Position numbers and translations under genes: made by a program | NCBI RefSeq assembly: GCF_003367235.1 | Contig: NZ_QRGP01000001.1 | Coordinates: 1,674,001-1,738,000 of the forward strand | Direction of reading: 5' to 3' | DNA from: Sphingorhabdus pulchriflava | GTDB lineage: Bacteria > Pseudomonadota > Alphaproteobacteria > Sphingomonadales > Sphingomonadaceae | Length of the DNA: 64,000 nt | Notes under the pieces: model-generated | Told to the model about the DNA's origin: nothing | Databases searched by the model: none | The model's input: the letters and a program-made list of their open reading frames with translations, nothing else | In this document: piece by piece, positions 44,898-56,000 of the stretch | How positions within the stretch are numbered: position 1 is the stretch's first letter | How the letters are laid out: every line of letters begins with the position of its first letter

Positions 44898-45251
44898 ATG
44901 GAAACCACCCGAAAGGATAGCTGCGTCCAGCGGACAGAGCGCATACGAGAACTGAATGATGCATTTCGAACCACGGGTAAAGATGGCCTCACTCTCATCA
45001 CTCCTGGTATCCAGCAGCTTGGCATTTATGCTCAGCTTCTGATCGTCGATCAGATACGCACGTTTGACGCATTCGATGAAGCAAATGATCCGTATCGAGA
45101 GCATGATTTTGGCTCCATCGACTTCCAAGGCCAGCGCATCTTTTGGAAAATCGATTGTTACGATCTCGACATGGAGATGTACTCACCCGACCCGACTGAC
45201 CCAGAAGTAACAGCCCGAGTGCTCACCATCATGCTGGCGAGCGAGTATTAA
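44898..45251 (+). CDS. DUF3768 domain protein
   Basis: 117 residues matching DUF3768: RIRELNDAFRTTGKDGLTLITPG, FDAFDEANDPYREHDFG (read as two landmarks), then RIFWKIDCYDLDMEMYSPDP and RVLTIMLASEY. The family is common on alphaproteobacterial plasmids and integrative elements, with no known role. It follows the protease-like gene by 40 bases with AAAGGA before the ATG, so it is in the same unit. Confidence 0.87.
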   Translation: METTRKDSCVQRTERIRELNDAFRTTGKDGLTLITPGIQQLGIYAQLLIVDQIRTFDAFDEANDPYREHDFGSIDFQGQRIFWKIDCYDLDMEMYSPDPTDPEVTARVLTIMLASEY

Positions 45252-45267
45252 AGTGGATTGGCGGCAA

Positions 45268-45489
45268 TCAGCGCTGTGCGTTTGTTGGGCTCAACAATTG
45301 AGCAGCCGTCATGCCCAACACTTTGGCCAATCTGTCAACAACATCAATGGTGGGGTTGTAAACGCTGCGCTCGAGCGAGCTGACATAAGTTCGATCAATA
45401 TCTGCAAGATGAGCAAGTTCTTCTTGCGACAAGCCTCTCGCCAATCGCTCCCTCTTCAAATTTTGAGCGAAGATTTTTCTGATTTCCAT
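45268..45489 (-). CDS. Small XRE-family regulator
   Basis: 73 residues, a single HTH_3 domain: FAQNLKRERLARGLSQEELAH, then IDRTYVSSLERSVYNPT and VVDRLAKVLG. Size and sequence resemble controller (C) proteins and small element repressors. It faces the DUF3768 gene and is divergent from the LprI-like gene. The upstream palindrome at 45529-45538 is a likely autoregulatory site. Confidence 0.88.
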   Translation of the reverse strand: MEIRKIFAQNLKRERLARGLSQEELAHLADIDRTYVSSLERSVYNPTIDVVDRLAKVLGMTAAQLLSPTNAQR

Positions 45490-45513
45490 CGCGCAAGATG
45501 GAACTGCTTTGCT

Positions 45514-45538
45514 GAGTATTTAACAACGGAGTATACTC
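45514..45538. promoter_or_regulatory. Palindromic operator candidate for the XRE regulator
   Basis: GAGTATACTC (45529-45538) is a perfect 10-base palindrome and a further GAGTAT half-site starts at 45514, 15 bases away. On the minus strand TTGTCG (45545-45540 region) and AATACT, 17 bases apart, could be the XRE promoter, so the sites overlap it. This layout fits autoregulation, as in C-protein boxes. Confidence 0.5.
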
Positions 45539-45593
45539 GACAAAATAGGTTTGTTATGCTTCATCAAGTCACCAAGAAGGATTGGATTCAACG

Positions 45594-45995
45594 ATGTCAT
45601 TTAAACTAACAAGCATGAGCTTGCCGGTTCTACTTTCATACGAAACAGCAGTTGCAAGTGCCTCACCACCAGCTGCGATAAAATACTCCAGATCCTACGA
45701 TGCTTGCATTGCTCAAGCTGAGGGCAGTGATCCAGCAATGTCCGAGTGTTTGCTCGACGAGCTCGATATACAGGATGCAAAGCTCAACCAGACCTACAAA
45801 TTGGTGATGCGTCGATTGACGCAGCCCAAAAAGATCGAGCTTCGCAATTTACAGCGCGCTTGGATCGTTAAACGCGACCGGCAATGTGAGCGAGCTGCAG
45901 CTCCGGAACAAGGCGGCACACTGTATCTGATACTATATCGAAGCTGCCTTGTTGACGAAACCTTAGAGCGCACGCGCTTCCTCGAAAACTACTGA
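45594..45995 (+). CDS. LprI-like (DUF1311) protein
   Basis: About 133 residues. The DUF1311 core is visible: YDACIAQAEGSDPAMSECL, ELDIQDAKLNQTYKLVMRRL, then LRNLQRAWIVKRDRQCE. Homologues include the mycobacterial lysozyme inhibitor LprI and many secreted proteins. The N-terminus has only a weak signal-like stretch (MSLPVLLSYETAVASASP). AAGAAGGA lies 13 bases before the chosen ATG. Likely periplasmic. Confidence 0.78.
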   Translation: MSFKLTSMSLPVLLSYETAVASASPPAAIKYSRSYDACIAQAEGSDPAMSECLLDELDIQDAKLNQTYKLVMRRLTQPKKIELRNLQRAWIVKRDRQCERAAAPEQGGTLYLILYRSCLVDETLERTRFLENY

Positions 45996-46038
45996 ACAAT
46001 TTCTCCCTACCCCACTTCCAGCTTATGGAGTTCATCGC

Positions 46039-46332
46039 ATGGCGTTCATCGTTTCGCTTTTCAAATATGTCATTTTCGCATTCATTTTTGTTGTGCTGGT
46101 AGGGCTCGTGCTGGGCCTCATCTGGGCAGCAGATACCGGCCTCTTTGCATCGTCAGAATTCACATTCGGCACCATTCTCGCGCTTACAACCGGTGGAATA
46201 TTGTTTATTCTCTATATCGGCGCGATTGCGATACTTGTTTCGCTACACGACAGACATCGTGAACTAGTAGAAGGTGTCATCCGTATCGCCGACGAACTCG
46301 AACGGGTTGCCCGCGAAGGTTCCAAATCATGA
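46039..46332 (+). CDS. Small membrane protein, two TM helices
   Basis: 97 residues of unknown family. Two long hydrophobic helices (VIFAFIFVVLVGLVLGLIWA and LALTTGGILFILYIGAIAILV) and an acidic/basic C-terminal helix (RIADELERVAREGSKS). It overlaps the next gene by 4 bases (ATGA), so the two act together. GGAG lies 10 bases before the ATG. Confidence 0.68.
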   Translation: MAFIVSLFKYVIFAFIFVVLVGLVLGLIWAADTGLFASSEFTFGTILALTTGGILFILYIGAIAILVSLHDRHRELVEGVIRIADELERVAREGSKS

Positions 46333-46877
46333 AGCGCAGCAAAAAACATATCTGGACAGGACTGGGCTTTGTCGCCACCGCAATCATCACTGCGGCGATG
46401 ATCTATTTTGGCATGATGATCGCTTCGACTAGCGACAACCGCAAAGATCAGTTCGCTGTTGCAAAGAATGCCAAAATCTCTGCAAATTCGTTACGGCATG
46501 AGCGGCCAGTTACGACTTCCAACGAAAAAGAAGTCGAGCCAGAATTGGAGCTGCCTACCAAGGAATGGTTGGTTGGCAGTTGGCGCAGTGCTGACCCTGA
46601 TGAAAACCCGATGTTGGTCGCATCGTGTGACACGGATAACATCATCACGTTCGAACCAAGTGGCAAATATCGTATGGATGGCAGCTACGGGAACTATGAT
46701 CTCAACGGTCTGACGCTAACCTATGGGAACAACGTTCATGTGGATTATGAGATGCCTGAAGGCGAGCAAGAAGATTACAGCGAATATGATCAACGCATAA
46801 CGGCTACAATTGATCGCCAGGCACCAAATGTCTTACTTCACGATGGCAACCGGATGGTGCGGTGTACGAGCCAATAA
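46329..46877 (+). CDS. Hypothetical membrane-anchored protein, 182 aa
   Basis: Unknown family. One N-terminal anchor (WTGLGFVATAIITAAMIYFG), a linker of charged residues, then a compact domain starting at WLVGSWRSADP with strands NIITFEPSGKYRMDGSYGNYD and a final MVRCTSQ. WxxGSW followed by alternating strands is like small lipocalin-like domains, but the match is weak. The domain would be outside the cytoplasm. Translationally coupled to the preceding small membrane protein. Confidence 0.65.
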   Translation: MKRSKKHIWTGLGFVATAIITAAMIYFGMMIASTSDNRKDQFAVAKNAKISANSLRHERPVTTSNEKEVEPELELPTKEWLVGSWRSADPDENPMLVASCDTDNIITFEPSGKYRMDGSYGNYDLNGLTLTYGNNVHVDYEMPEGEQEDYSEYDQRITATIDRQAPNVLLHDGNRMVRCTSQ

Positions 46878-47013
46878 AGGCAATCGTCGACGCCATCGCG
46901 ATTATCAGAATAGGCATTCCCTTTAATATTCTGTTTGCTCTTGAATGTCGGCTTGGGTCCATCGTCGGACGCTAAACCTGTTGCGAAGCTTGAAGCGATC
47001 AGCCTTCCAAACT

Positions 47014-47039
47014 CATGACAAAACTGCAAATTTGTCATG
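47014..47039 (-). terminator. Inverted repeat after the RTX gene
   Basis: CATGACAAA (47014-47022) and TTTGTCATG (47031-47039) form a perfect 9-bp inverted repeat with an 8-base loop, 58 bases beyond the stop of the RTX gene. It lies between two converging genes and could end transcription of the RTX gene, although it is not GC-rich. The remainder of 46878-47096 holds no gene. Confidence 0.4.
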
Positions 47040-47096
47040 GGTTTCCGGCAGCATTGAAAATCTATGCATGAGCGGCAACCCTGTCGCCGCCCCTTG

Positions 47097-50000
47097 TTAC
47101 GCATAAAAATCGATCGGCTTGATCCCATCCTTGCGCCATGCCAGCTCGCCCTCACCACTCCGCACGCCGAATGATGCCATATCCTGTGCTATCAAGCTCA
47201 GCATGCGATCTGGCTCCAGCGAGTTCAACGCTTGCCATTTTTGGGAATGCGCCGTCGTGATACGCTGAGCTACTGTCGAATTAGCTCGATCTGTTTCCAT
47301 CGGTTGCAAATTAATCTCGGCATTCTCGAAATAATCGAACGGATTCAAACCATCCCGCAAAAACTCGTCGACATTGAATAGCGACGCGGGACCATTTGAA
47401 CTTCGCAATGCCGTCACTGCATCAACTAACGTCTCCGCGCCTTCATTTAAGCCCAAGCTATGCAAGGTTTCGTGGTCGCCGATCGTTCGAGGCGAGATGA
47501 ACGAACCATTCTCTCGACCGGCGTTGTCGGATGCAGGACTGCTCCCTGGACGATAGGCAAGGGCGACGTTACCAAGCGTGCCGGTGGTGCCATTGCTACG
47601 AGTAAACACTGCTGTTGATAATAATATGTTACTACCGACCGCTGCCTGGCCTTGTCGATGCTGTGCGCGCTGTGCAATTTCGGTGATGCCATGCTGCGCG
47701 AGAGTCTTAAGCTCGCCAGTATCGGTTACGCCATCGCCATCTGTATCGCTCCAAACTTTGAGTTCGCCGAATCGCGCATCAGAAGCGTTCAGAACGCCGT
47801 CTTCATTACTGTCGAGCGCTGTCAGTGCTTCTAGGTCACTGCTTGCTTCCTTATCCTCGCTTGCAAAGCTCAATTCTGATGCGTGATTGACGCGACCATC
47901 ATTGTTGCGGTCGATTACCAGGAATCCGTCTCCCCCAGCCGCCCAGCCGGTATCGTCAAGGATGCCATCACCATTCATATCAAATGATGCACTTGCCTTC
48001 TTTATTGAGCGCATTTCGACGCCATCACCGTCAAGATCAAGAATGATTGGAGAGAGCAAGCCTGTTGTCTCGTTGGCAAATCTCAAGAGCGACGAAGCCC
48101 CAAGCACCCCAGCCCGCGCATCAACCTCGCCCTTTCTTTTGTTGGGAGCTATTGCCATCTGGCCATTGGCGTAATTGATCGAGTAGCGACGAGACTTGCG
48201 TTCAAAATTCAAACTTTGCACCGCGATCTCGGGTATGTTGCTGGCTGCCGAATAATAAGTCAGCGCTGCATCTACAAATTGCCGAGTGGTACCGTTGGTT
48301 CGCGTATAGGTACCGCGATTGATAATCGCTACATCACCGAGCTGCGTTGTGCCGTTGACTGCGGTTCCGGTAAGACCAATCGATCGCACACCCGCCTGCG
48401 TGAACGACAATATCTCACCGCTCTCTGCAGCACCATCTCCATCCTTATCCTGCCAAATACGGAAATCAGAGAAGCGAGTGTCAAGGGCCGACAATATGCC
48501 ATCACGATTGCTGTCAAAAGCGCGCAAACCCTCAAGGTCGGATCGCGCACCAGCCACATCATCTATGAAGCTAAACTCGCCCGCATTACTAACCGTGCCA
48601 TTGCCGTCACGATCAAGAAACAAGAAACCTTCGGTCGAGCCAATCCAGCTCGTATCGTCGGCGAGACTATCTCCGTCGAGATCGTAGCGTGCGGCGCTTT
48701 CGCTGGCCGACAACGTCTCAATACCATTGCCATCAAGATCGAGAATGATAGGTGATGCGACATTGACTGTTACGCCACCTTGGAAGCTCAGTTGCTCAAT
48801 GCTTGAAAGCGTATCAGTGCCATCATTCCCATCGATGTTTATCTCATTGTCGACAACAGTGACCGCTCCGCCATTTGTCACAAATGTATAGGTTCCGATC
48901 GCACCGCTGAAATAGGCAATATCAGTACCTGTGTTCCCGGCCAAAAAGTCGTTACCAGCACCGCCAGTTAGATGGTCGGCAACTAGCGACCCAGTCAGTG
49001 AGTCGTTGCCTCCCGCACCATAAATACGAAGCCGCGAAGGCATCGGATTGCTCGGTGCCCCCGGGCCAATGATGGTCGTGTCTGCATTGGTTCCAGCGAT
49101 CAGGTCCAAATACCAAATAAATTGGGCTGCAGACAGATTTAGACTTGTAGAGTTTACGGTTATCGCAAAGCTATTGTTGATGTCGGTGCTGCCAGTGATA
49201 CTTTCGATACTTAGGAGAGAAGCGACTGACAGATCCCAGCCCGCACCATCAAGATAATCGAAGCCCTCGCCGCCATCGACGGAGACGTTGGTTGCGTTGG
49301 ATTTCAAATCAAAGTCGTCAACTCCACTCCCTCCGTACACTGCGCTGTTGGAGCCACGAATGTCGATCTGATCATTACCGTCGTCGCCATAGGCGCTGTC
49401 GAGATAGCCAACTGAAATATAATCGTTTCCAGCATCTCCATAAAACGTGTCTGCCGCGTTGTCGGTTCGATCTGCTATCATGGTGTCATTGCCAGCACCG
49501 CCCCGCAGAACATCGGCACCATTACCACCCTGTAATGTGTCGTTCCCGTCCAGGCCGATCAGTTCGTCGCTTCCATTGTCTCCGAACAAGTAATTTGCAA
49601 AATTGTCGCCTTCGATAATATCATTGAAGGCTGAACCCGCAGCCCATTCTACGCTTACATAGGTGTCACCCAGCGCATCGCCAGCAGTACCCCCGTTCAA
49701 AAGCGAGAATGCGACACCAGAGGCTGATGCGCTATACAACACACGATCCGCCCCAATACCGCCATCAACCAAATCTATCCCTGACCCGGGATAAATAAAG
49801 TCATCGCCGTTACCTCCGCGAAGAACGTCGTCGCCGGCATTGCCGTAAAGATTATCGTTGGAATCTCCGCCAAGCAGTTCGTCATTGAGTTGACCGCCAT
49901 TGATGTTGTCCGAACCAGCCAAACCATCGATCCGATTGCGACTATTTCCCGATCCATTAATCGTATCGTTTCCAGCGGTGCCGTAAGTCCAAGGCACTTC

Positions 50001-53000
50001 GGCTGACTGCACATTTACAGTAACTGTTGCCGAACTTGTCTGATTACCGTCACTTACAGTATAGCGGAAGCTCCCAATACCTACAAAGCTCTCGCTTGCC
50101 TCAAAACTGATCCTACCATCCGCATTGATCTGTACTAAGCCGCCTACAGGCGAATCTACTCCGACTATAGCGAGTGTATCACCGTCAGCGTCGCTATCGT
50201 TTGCTAGTACGGCGAGAGGATCGATAAGTAGTTGAGCGCCTGCCACTACTGACAGCCCTGAGTCATTTACGGAAACTGGTGCATCGTTGACAGGATTGAT
50301 GGTCAAATTGAAGGTATCGACAGCGTTTGCTTGGCCGTCGCTCGCTGATATGGCTATCTCCATCACACCATTAAAATTTGCAGGCGGCGTCCCAGTTATG
50401 CGACTGCCATCGAAACTGAGCCAGGCTGGCAAATCGCTGCCGTCAGCTAGTCGTGCTGTGAGGACAAGCATATCACCGTCAGCGTCGCGAAATACGCCTT
50501 CGCGCAATACAATGTTAACATTTTCGTCTTCGCTTATCTGCCAATCGTATAGGGTCTGGGCTACTGAAGGAGCAGCATTCTCGAGCGCGACGGAGATATT
50601 GAACAACTGTTCGGCAGCAAAATTGCCATCGGAGGCCGTCAATCGCACGACAAGCGCGCCTGTAAAGTCGGCAGGCGGGGCCCCGGCAAAGCGGGTTCCG
50701 TTGAAGTTCAACCAACTCGGCAATGCTGATCCGTCGGCTAGCACGGCCGCAAAGCTCAACGCATCACCGTCGACATCGACAAAGGCATTAGCCGGAATCG
50801 CAATGTCTACTGCCACTCCCGAAGCAAATCGATAGTCTGGCAAAATCTGATCGACAACTGGTGCATCGTTAACTTCCGCAATCTCTATACTTACGAAATC
50901 ATGCACGCTGGCAGTGCCGTTGGTTGCGACGATGCGAAGGTCGAGCGTCCCATTAAAGTTAGGTGGCGGATTGCCAGTCAAGCGAGTGCCATCGAAACTC
51001 AGCCATGTCGGCAATGCCGACCCATTGGCAAGCGACGCGGTGAGTAGGAGAGACCCTGTGAGCGACGATTCAAAGGAGGACGATGGAATATTCAAGTCAA
51101 AGAAACTGTCTTCTACGAACTGCGTCCCATCGATTGCCGACAGTGCATCTGGTGCGAGTAAAGACTGCTCCAGCACTATGGTTACGTCACGTGTAATCGC
51201 TGCGCCTAATGCATCGCGAATTTCAACTTGATAGGTCAACTGCAGCCTATCGCTGAGACCAAGGTAGTCAAAATCGAACACGCCCGGGTCGAAACTCCAT
51301 ACGGCAGTTTTTGATGCACCTGCTCCCGTCGGAGCGCTCAACGACAGCCATGAAAGGAGCTCGGACTGCTCGGGAAGACCGCTGCTTACGCCATCAACCG
51401 AAACGCTAAGCAAGTTGATCGTGTGCGTTTGGTCCTGATCAACATCGGTAAAGCGGATTTCGCCATTTGCGCCGATCAATGGCGTATTGGGTGACAGTGA
51501 CGCGCCAAATACGCCGCCAATTATTCCTGGGGTCTGATTAGTGCCGGTGACCATGATTTCGACATTGCGCATCACAAGGCCTTGGCGGCCATCGTCGATC
51601 TGCAAGCTGTAATTCAGCGTTACCGTTTCGCCGTCACCGAGATAGTCGAATAAGCTACTTTCAGCACTAAAAAACCAATGAGCAGCCCCGTTGTTCGCTC
51701 CTGCCGCTTCGGTTGCGATCTGCCCGCCGAGTAGGTCAACAAGCTCGCTCGCCGGGGGTAGCCCACTGGCATTCCCGGTTAGGGCAACATCTACCACAGA
51801 AATACCATGCGTGTCGGCCAAATCCGCATCACTGAATTCAAACTCGCCAGCAAGAGTCAGCAGGCCTGATGATACCGCGGCAACTTCTGCGTAATATTCG
51901 CCAGACCCGAATATCGGCGTGTCGTTCTGATCGATCAGCGCCAGAATTTGCGGACCGTCCAGCGTAGCTCCGTCATCAAACGAAAAGGAGAGAGCTCCGC
52001 CATAATAAAGCGGAAAATCTCCATAGGCAGGAAGGAAGTAGGTTCTATCTGTGAGGTCAAGCGCTGGATCGCGCGTAAATTGCAGCCTAATGACATCGCC
52101 ATCACCTAAGTCGACGATCAACTCGTTTTCAACTCCCGTTCGAATTTCAACGTCTTCGGAGGAAATGCCAACGAAATTGAGAAAGACCGTGTTTTGCCGG
52201 TAATCGTCATTAGTACCGAGATCGCGCGCGATATGAATTGTAAGCTCTCCATAACCGCGCTGATAAAAGATATCGTCATACCCTCCACCGCCATCAATGA
52301 CGTCCCCTGCGCCCTTTGGATCAAAATATTGATCGTTGAGGTCACCCCGCAGTTTAACCACTGTTTCGGGATCGCTGGACATCGCATCGGTAACGGCAGA
52401 AGTGTTGGCCATATCGAGCAAGGTTGCAAAGCTCGTCTGCTCAAATCCGTCGTCAAGATAGCCAAAATGCCTGAAGACTGCGAAATTTGGGTCAGTTTCG
52501 ATACTGTTGACGAATTCCAAAACATCGCCATCACCGAAATCGATAATTAGATCGCCTGCTTCGGTGGTGCGCAACGAGGCGGTACTCATCGATAGACCGC
52601 CTCCAAGGTTGACAAGGTTTTCGCCCAGTTCGACGCCAAAATCGAAATCTTCAGGAATGGCTATGTTGATTCTGATGTGACCATAACCTTGATTGAACAC
52701 AAATGTGTCCCTCGGCGATACGCTGAATATTTCTGTTGCAAAGCCACGCGTGTCAAAGGTTCCACCGAACAGATCGCCTGTAAGCGTTGTTTGCCCAGCT
52801 TTGCCGCGATAGATTTCCTTTATCGCATCGGCATATTCCCATGACGAACCATCGGCGAATTCGAAACGCATTACGCCAGAATAGGATTCCGTGACACTCG
52901 GGTACGGTAACGGCGCTTCGCTTCGTGCGCGAAGCAAAACGACACGATCATGTTCGTTCAACGACAGAATCATGTCGCCTTGTTCGTTAGTCGAAACCGC

Positions 53001-56000
53001 CAAGTTATCGGGATTTATGCCTGCGCCGAGGCGCAGGACCGAACCATAGGGCGGAATTCCAGATACAAACGAACCGATCTGGCTTTGATCAATGATCAAC
53101 TCGCCATATCCTTGATTGAATATGTAAACGTCATTGCCACCGCTACCGGTAATGGCAGAAACCACACCACGCGTGTCAACGACATTATTGAATTCACCGG
53201 GTGAGAGCAGCGAGCCGTTCAGAACGCCAGACCCGCTTCGTTCAAAGAGGTCGGAACTTGTCCATGAGGTCCCATTTGCGAAACGCACTTCGGATACAGG
53301 AAGCTCAGACTGGTCAGGATCATATTCGAAATATATCCGATCATCGGACCCTGCAATAATCATCACACTGCCGCGAATTGTCGTTCCATCAGAATAGTTG
53401 AATATCGCGATATCATCAGGTTCGATGTCTTCGCCAAACTCGATGATATTCGAGCCCTCAATAAAATCAGGGTCTTCGGTGAAATTCTGGTTCTGCGTGT
53501 CGACAATCAGATCCTGTCCATCGCCGCGCGAAAAGCGATAGACGTCGGTGTAGGATTGATTTCCTTCCATGCGGTCATCGCCGCGACCGCCAACAAATAT
53601 CTGCGCCGCAGTTCCACCAGAGAGAAGATCATTTCCGTCAAGGCCTTCTAGGAGCCCACCTTGCGCCGATCCAAAAAGCACGTCGTTGCCTGGTGTGGCT
53701 CCGAACAGCGCACCAAAAAGCTGCTGAGGTGTCCAAACCACATCATTCTCAAAACGGAATTCTCCGGTTCTTAAAACTGGGTGGCCTCGTTCGATTGTGA
53801 GGCTGTCGCTTGTGCCAACAATAGTCAGAATTATGGTGTTGCCATCAGCCGATGCTGAAATTTCAATCTGCTCAGGCAGGACTCCAACACCAAATTCTAT
53901 TGCATCTTGGGACGAAATATAAGCCGAATCTCGTTTAAGAATATCCGCTCCAGATCCCAGTCCGAACAGGAATATGTTCGTACCGCCGCCGCCTGACAAG
54001 ATGTCGTCACCACTACCGCCATCAATCAGCTCGTCAGAATGACCACCTTCGATGATGTCATTACCATCACCGCCCGTCAGCATTCCGCCATGATATGAAC
54101 CATTGATATGATCATTGCCTGCAGTCGAAACCTGTGTTGACAGGATGAATGCATCAATCGTTGTCGCAGGCTCATTTACAAAGCGGATTTCGTTTGCGCC
54201 GTAGGAACTGTTGAACATCACATCGCGCAGCGTGATCGATTGATCTTCTCCTGCAATTCTCAGGATCAAGTCGCTGCCATCATCGCTGACTTCAGCCAAG
54301 ATATCAGATAGCGTGATGCCGCTGGCAAATTCAACGTAGTCCCCTAGACCTGCAAATTCGATGATGTCGTGGCCATCGCCACGCGCAAAGCGGTGCGCGT
54401 CAGCACCAACGCCACCTCTCAGCAGGTCGTTGCCTGTACTGCCGATCAATATGTCGGTGCCGGAACGACCAACCAATATGTCATTCCCAGATCCGCCATC
54501 CAGTGTATCATCACCGTGATTGCCGTTGCCCATGCCGCCGATCAGTTCGTCATTGCCGTTGCCGCCAAGAATTGTCTCGCTCGCGGTTGAGCCAATGAAC
54601 CGGTCATCGCCTTCAGTCGGTGTTAAGGCAAATCCCAGCAAATGCGCGCCGTTAAAGACATCTCCATTGGTGAAACGGAGACGCAAGCGGCCAATATTGA
54701 GCATAAAATCGCTGATTGTAATCGATTGATCTTCGCCCGTAACGCGTATGACCAGCGCATGCCCCTCATCAGATTGCTCGAAACTCAAATCAGCAAGGGT
54801 AACACTATTGTCAAACGCGATGGTCTTGGTTTCACTTGCAGAAACATTCGATATTTGTGGATCGCCGATAGTAACGAAGTCATGGCCATCACCTCGGGAG
54901 AATCGGAACTCATCGCGCCCGAAAATATCTCCAAGCTGGTCATTTCCTCGTCCGCCAATCAGAATGTCGTCGCCAATATAGCCGCGCAAACGATCATTGC
55001 CTTCGCCGCCTGCAAGCGTCGAGCCGCTCAAGAATGCAAAAAGCGCATCATTTCCGTCGGTACCTGCGACCGCATTCGTGCGAACGTCTGCTTCGGTCCA
55101 AATCGTGCCATCTGCATAGATGATCCGAATGCTGCCATTGCCAAAGTCACCCGCAAGAGCGCCACGCAATATAATTGATTGATCTTCTCCGCTGACCCGC
55201 AGAATCAGGTCTTGTCCGTTCTCTGCTCCACGGATTGAAATATCTGTCGGCGAAATACCGCGACCCAACTCGATCGTTACAAATCCGCCAACGTCAGAAA
55301 CTATGTCATGGCCATCGCCACGAGCGAAACGATAGACATCGTCGCCCCAAGAGCCGTTAAGTCCGTCGTTGCCGAGGCCACCATCAAATATATCACCCGC
55401 ATCATTGAAGCGTTCAGCAAGTCCCCCCGCTAAGCTTCCGTTCAATATGTCATTGCCAGCCCCACCGATGAGCGTCTCATCTGCCGACGTCCCTCTTATG
55501 CGATCGTCGCCGCTCGTCGCACGCTGCGCCATCACCAGATCACGGATAAACCTCCCGCTCCACGATGGCCCGTCGGGAAATGTAATCCGTTCCATAGTCG
55601 GATTCCCGCTGGCATCGAGATAGTCCTTGATGAGTACCGTTTCATTTCGTCCTTTAAAGCGGATGCGCAGATCGCGTCCGCTTGCTCCTTCAACAGTTAA
55701 AACAGCAAGCGTAGAACGGAGCGTGCCTTGAAACGCCACTTCATCATTGGCCCCTGCACTATCAATCACAATGTCCTGGCCAAAACCATCGGCCAAAACA
55801 TATGTATCGTCGCCCCGCCCGCCCTGCAGGTTGTCATTTCCTTGGCCGCCTGAAAGTACATCAACTCGCGCAAAACCATCTGCATCGCCGACAACTATTC
55901 CGTTGCCGGAAACAAAATTTGCAATCCCGCTTTGCGGATTGAAAAAAACTCCCAGCATTCTGTTGCCTGTGTAAGCTCGGCGTCTTACGTCCAGTAATGA

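Noticed and set aside
45268-45489. Controller protein of a restriction-modification system
   Set aside because: No methyltransferase or endonuclease gene is visible within the accessory region, so only the resemblance is noted.
41038-46877. Complete prophage
   Set aside because: There are no capsid, portal, terminase, tail or lysis genes in this stretch.
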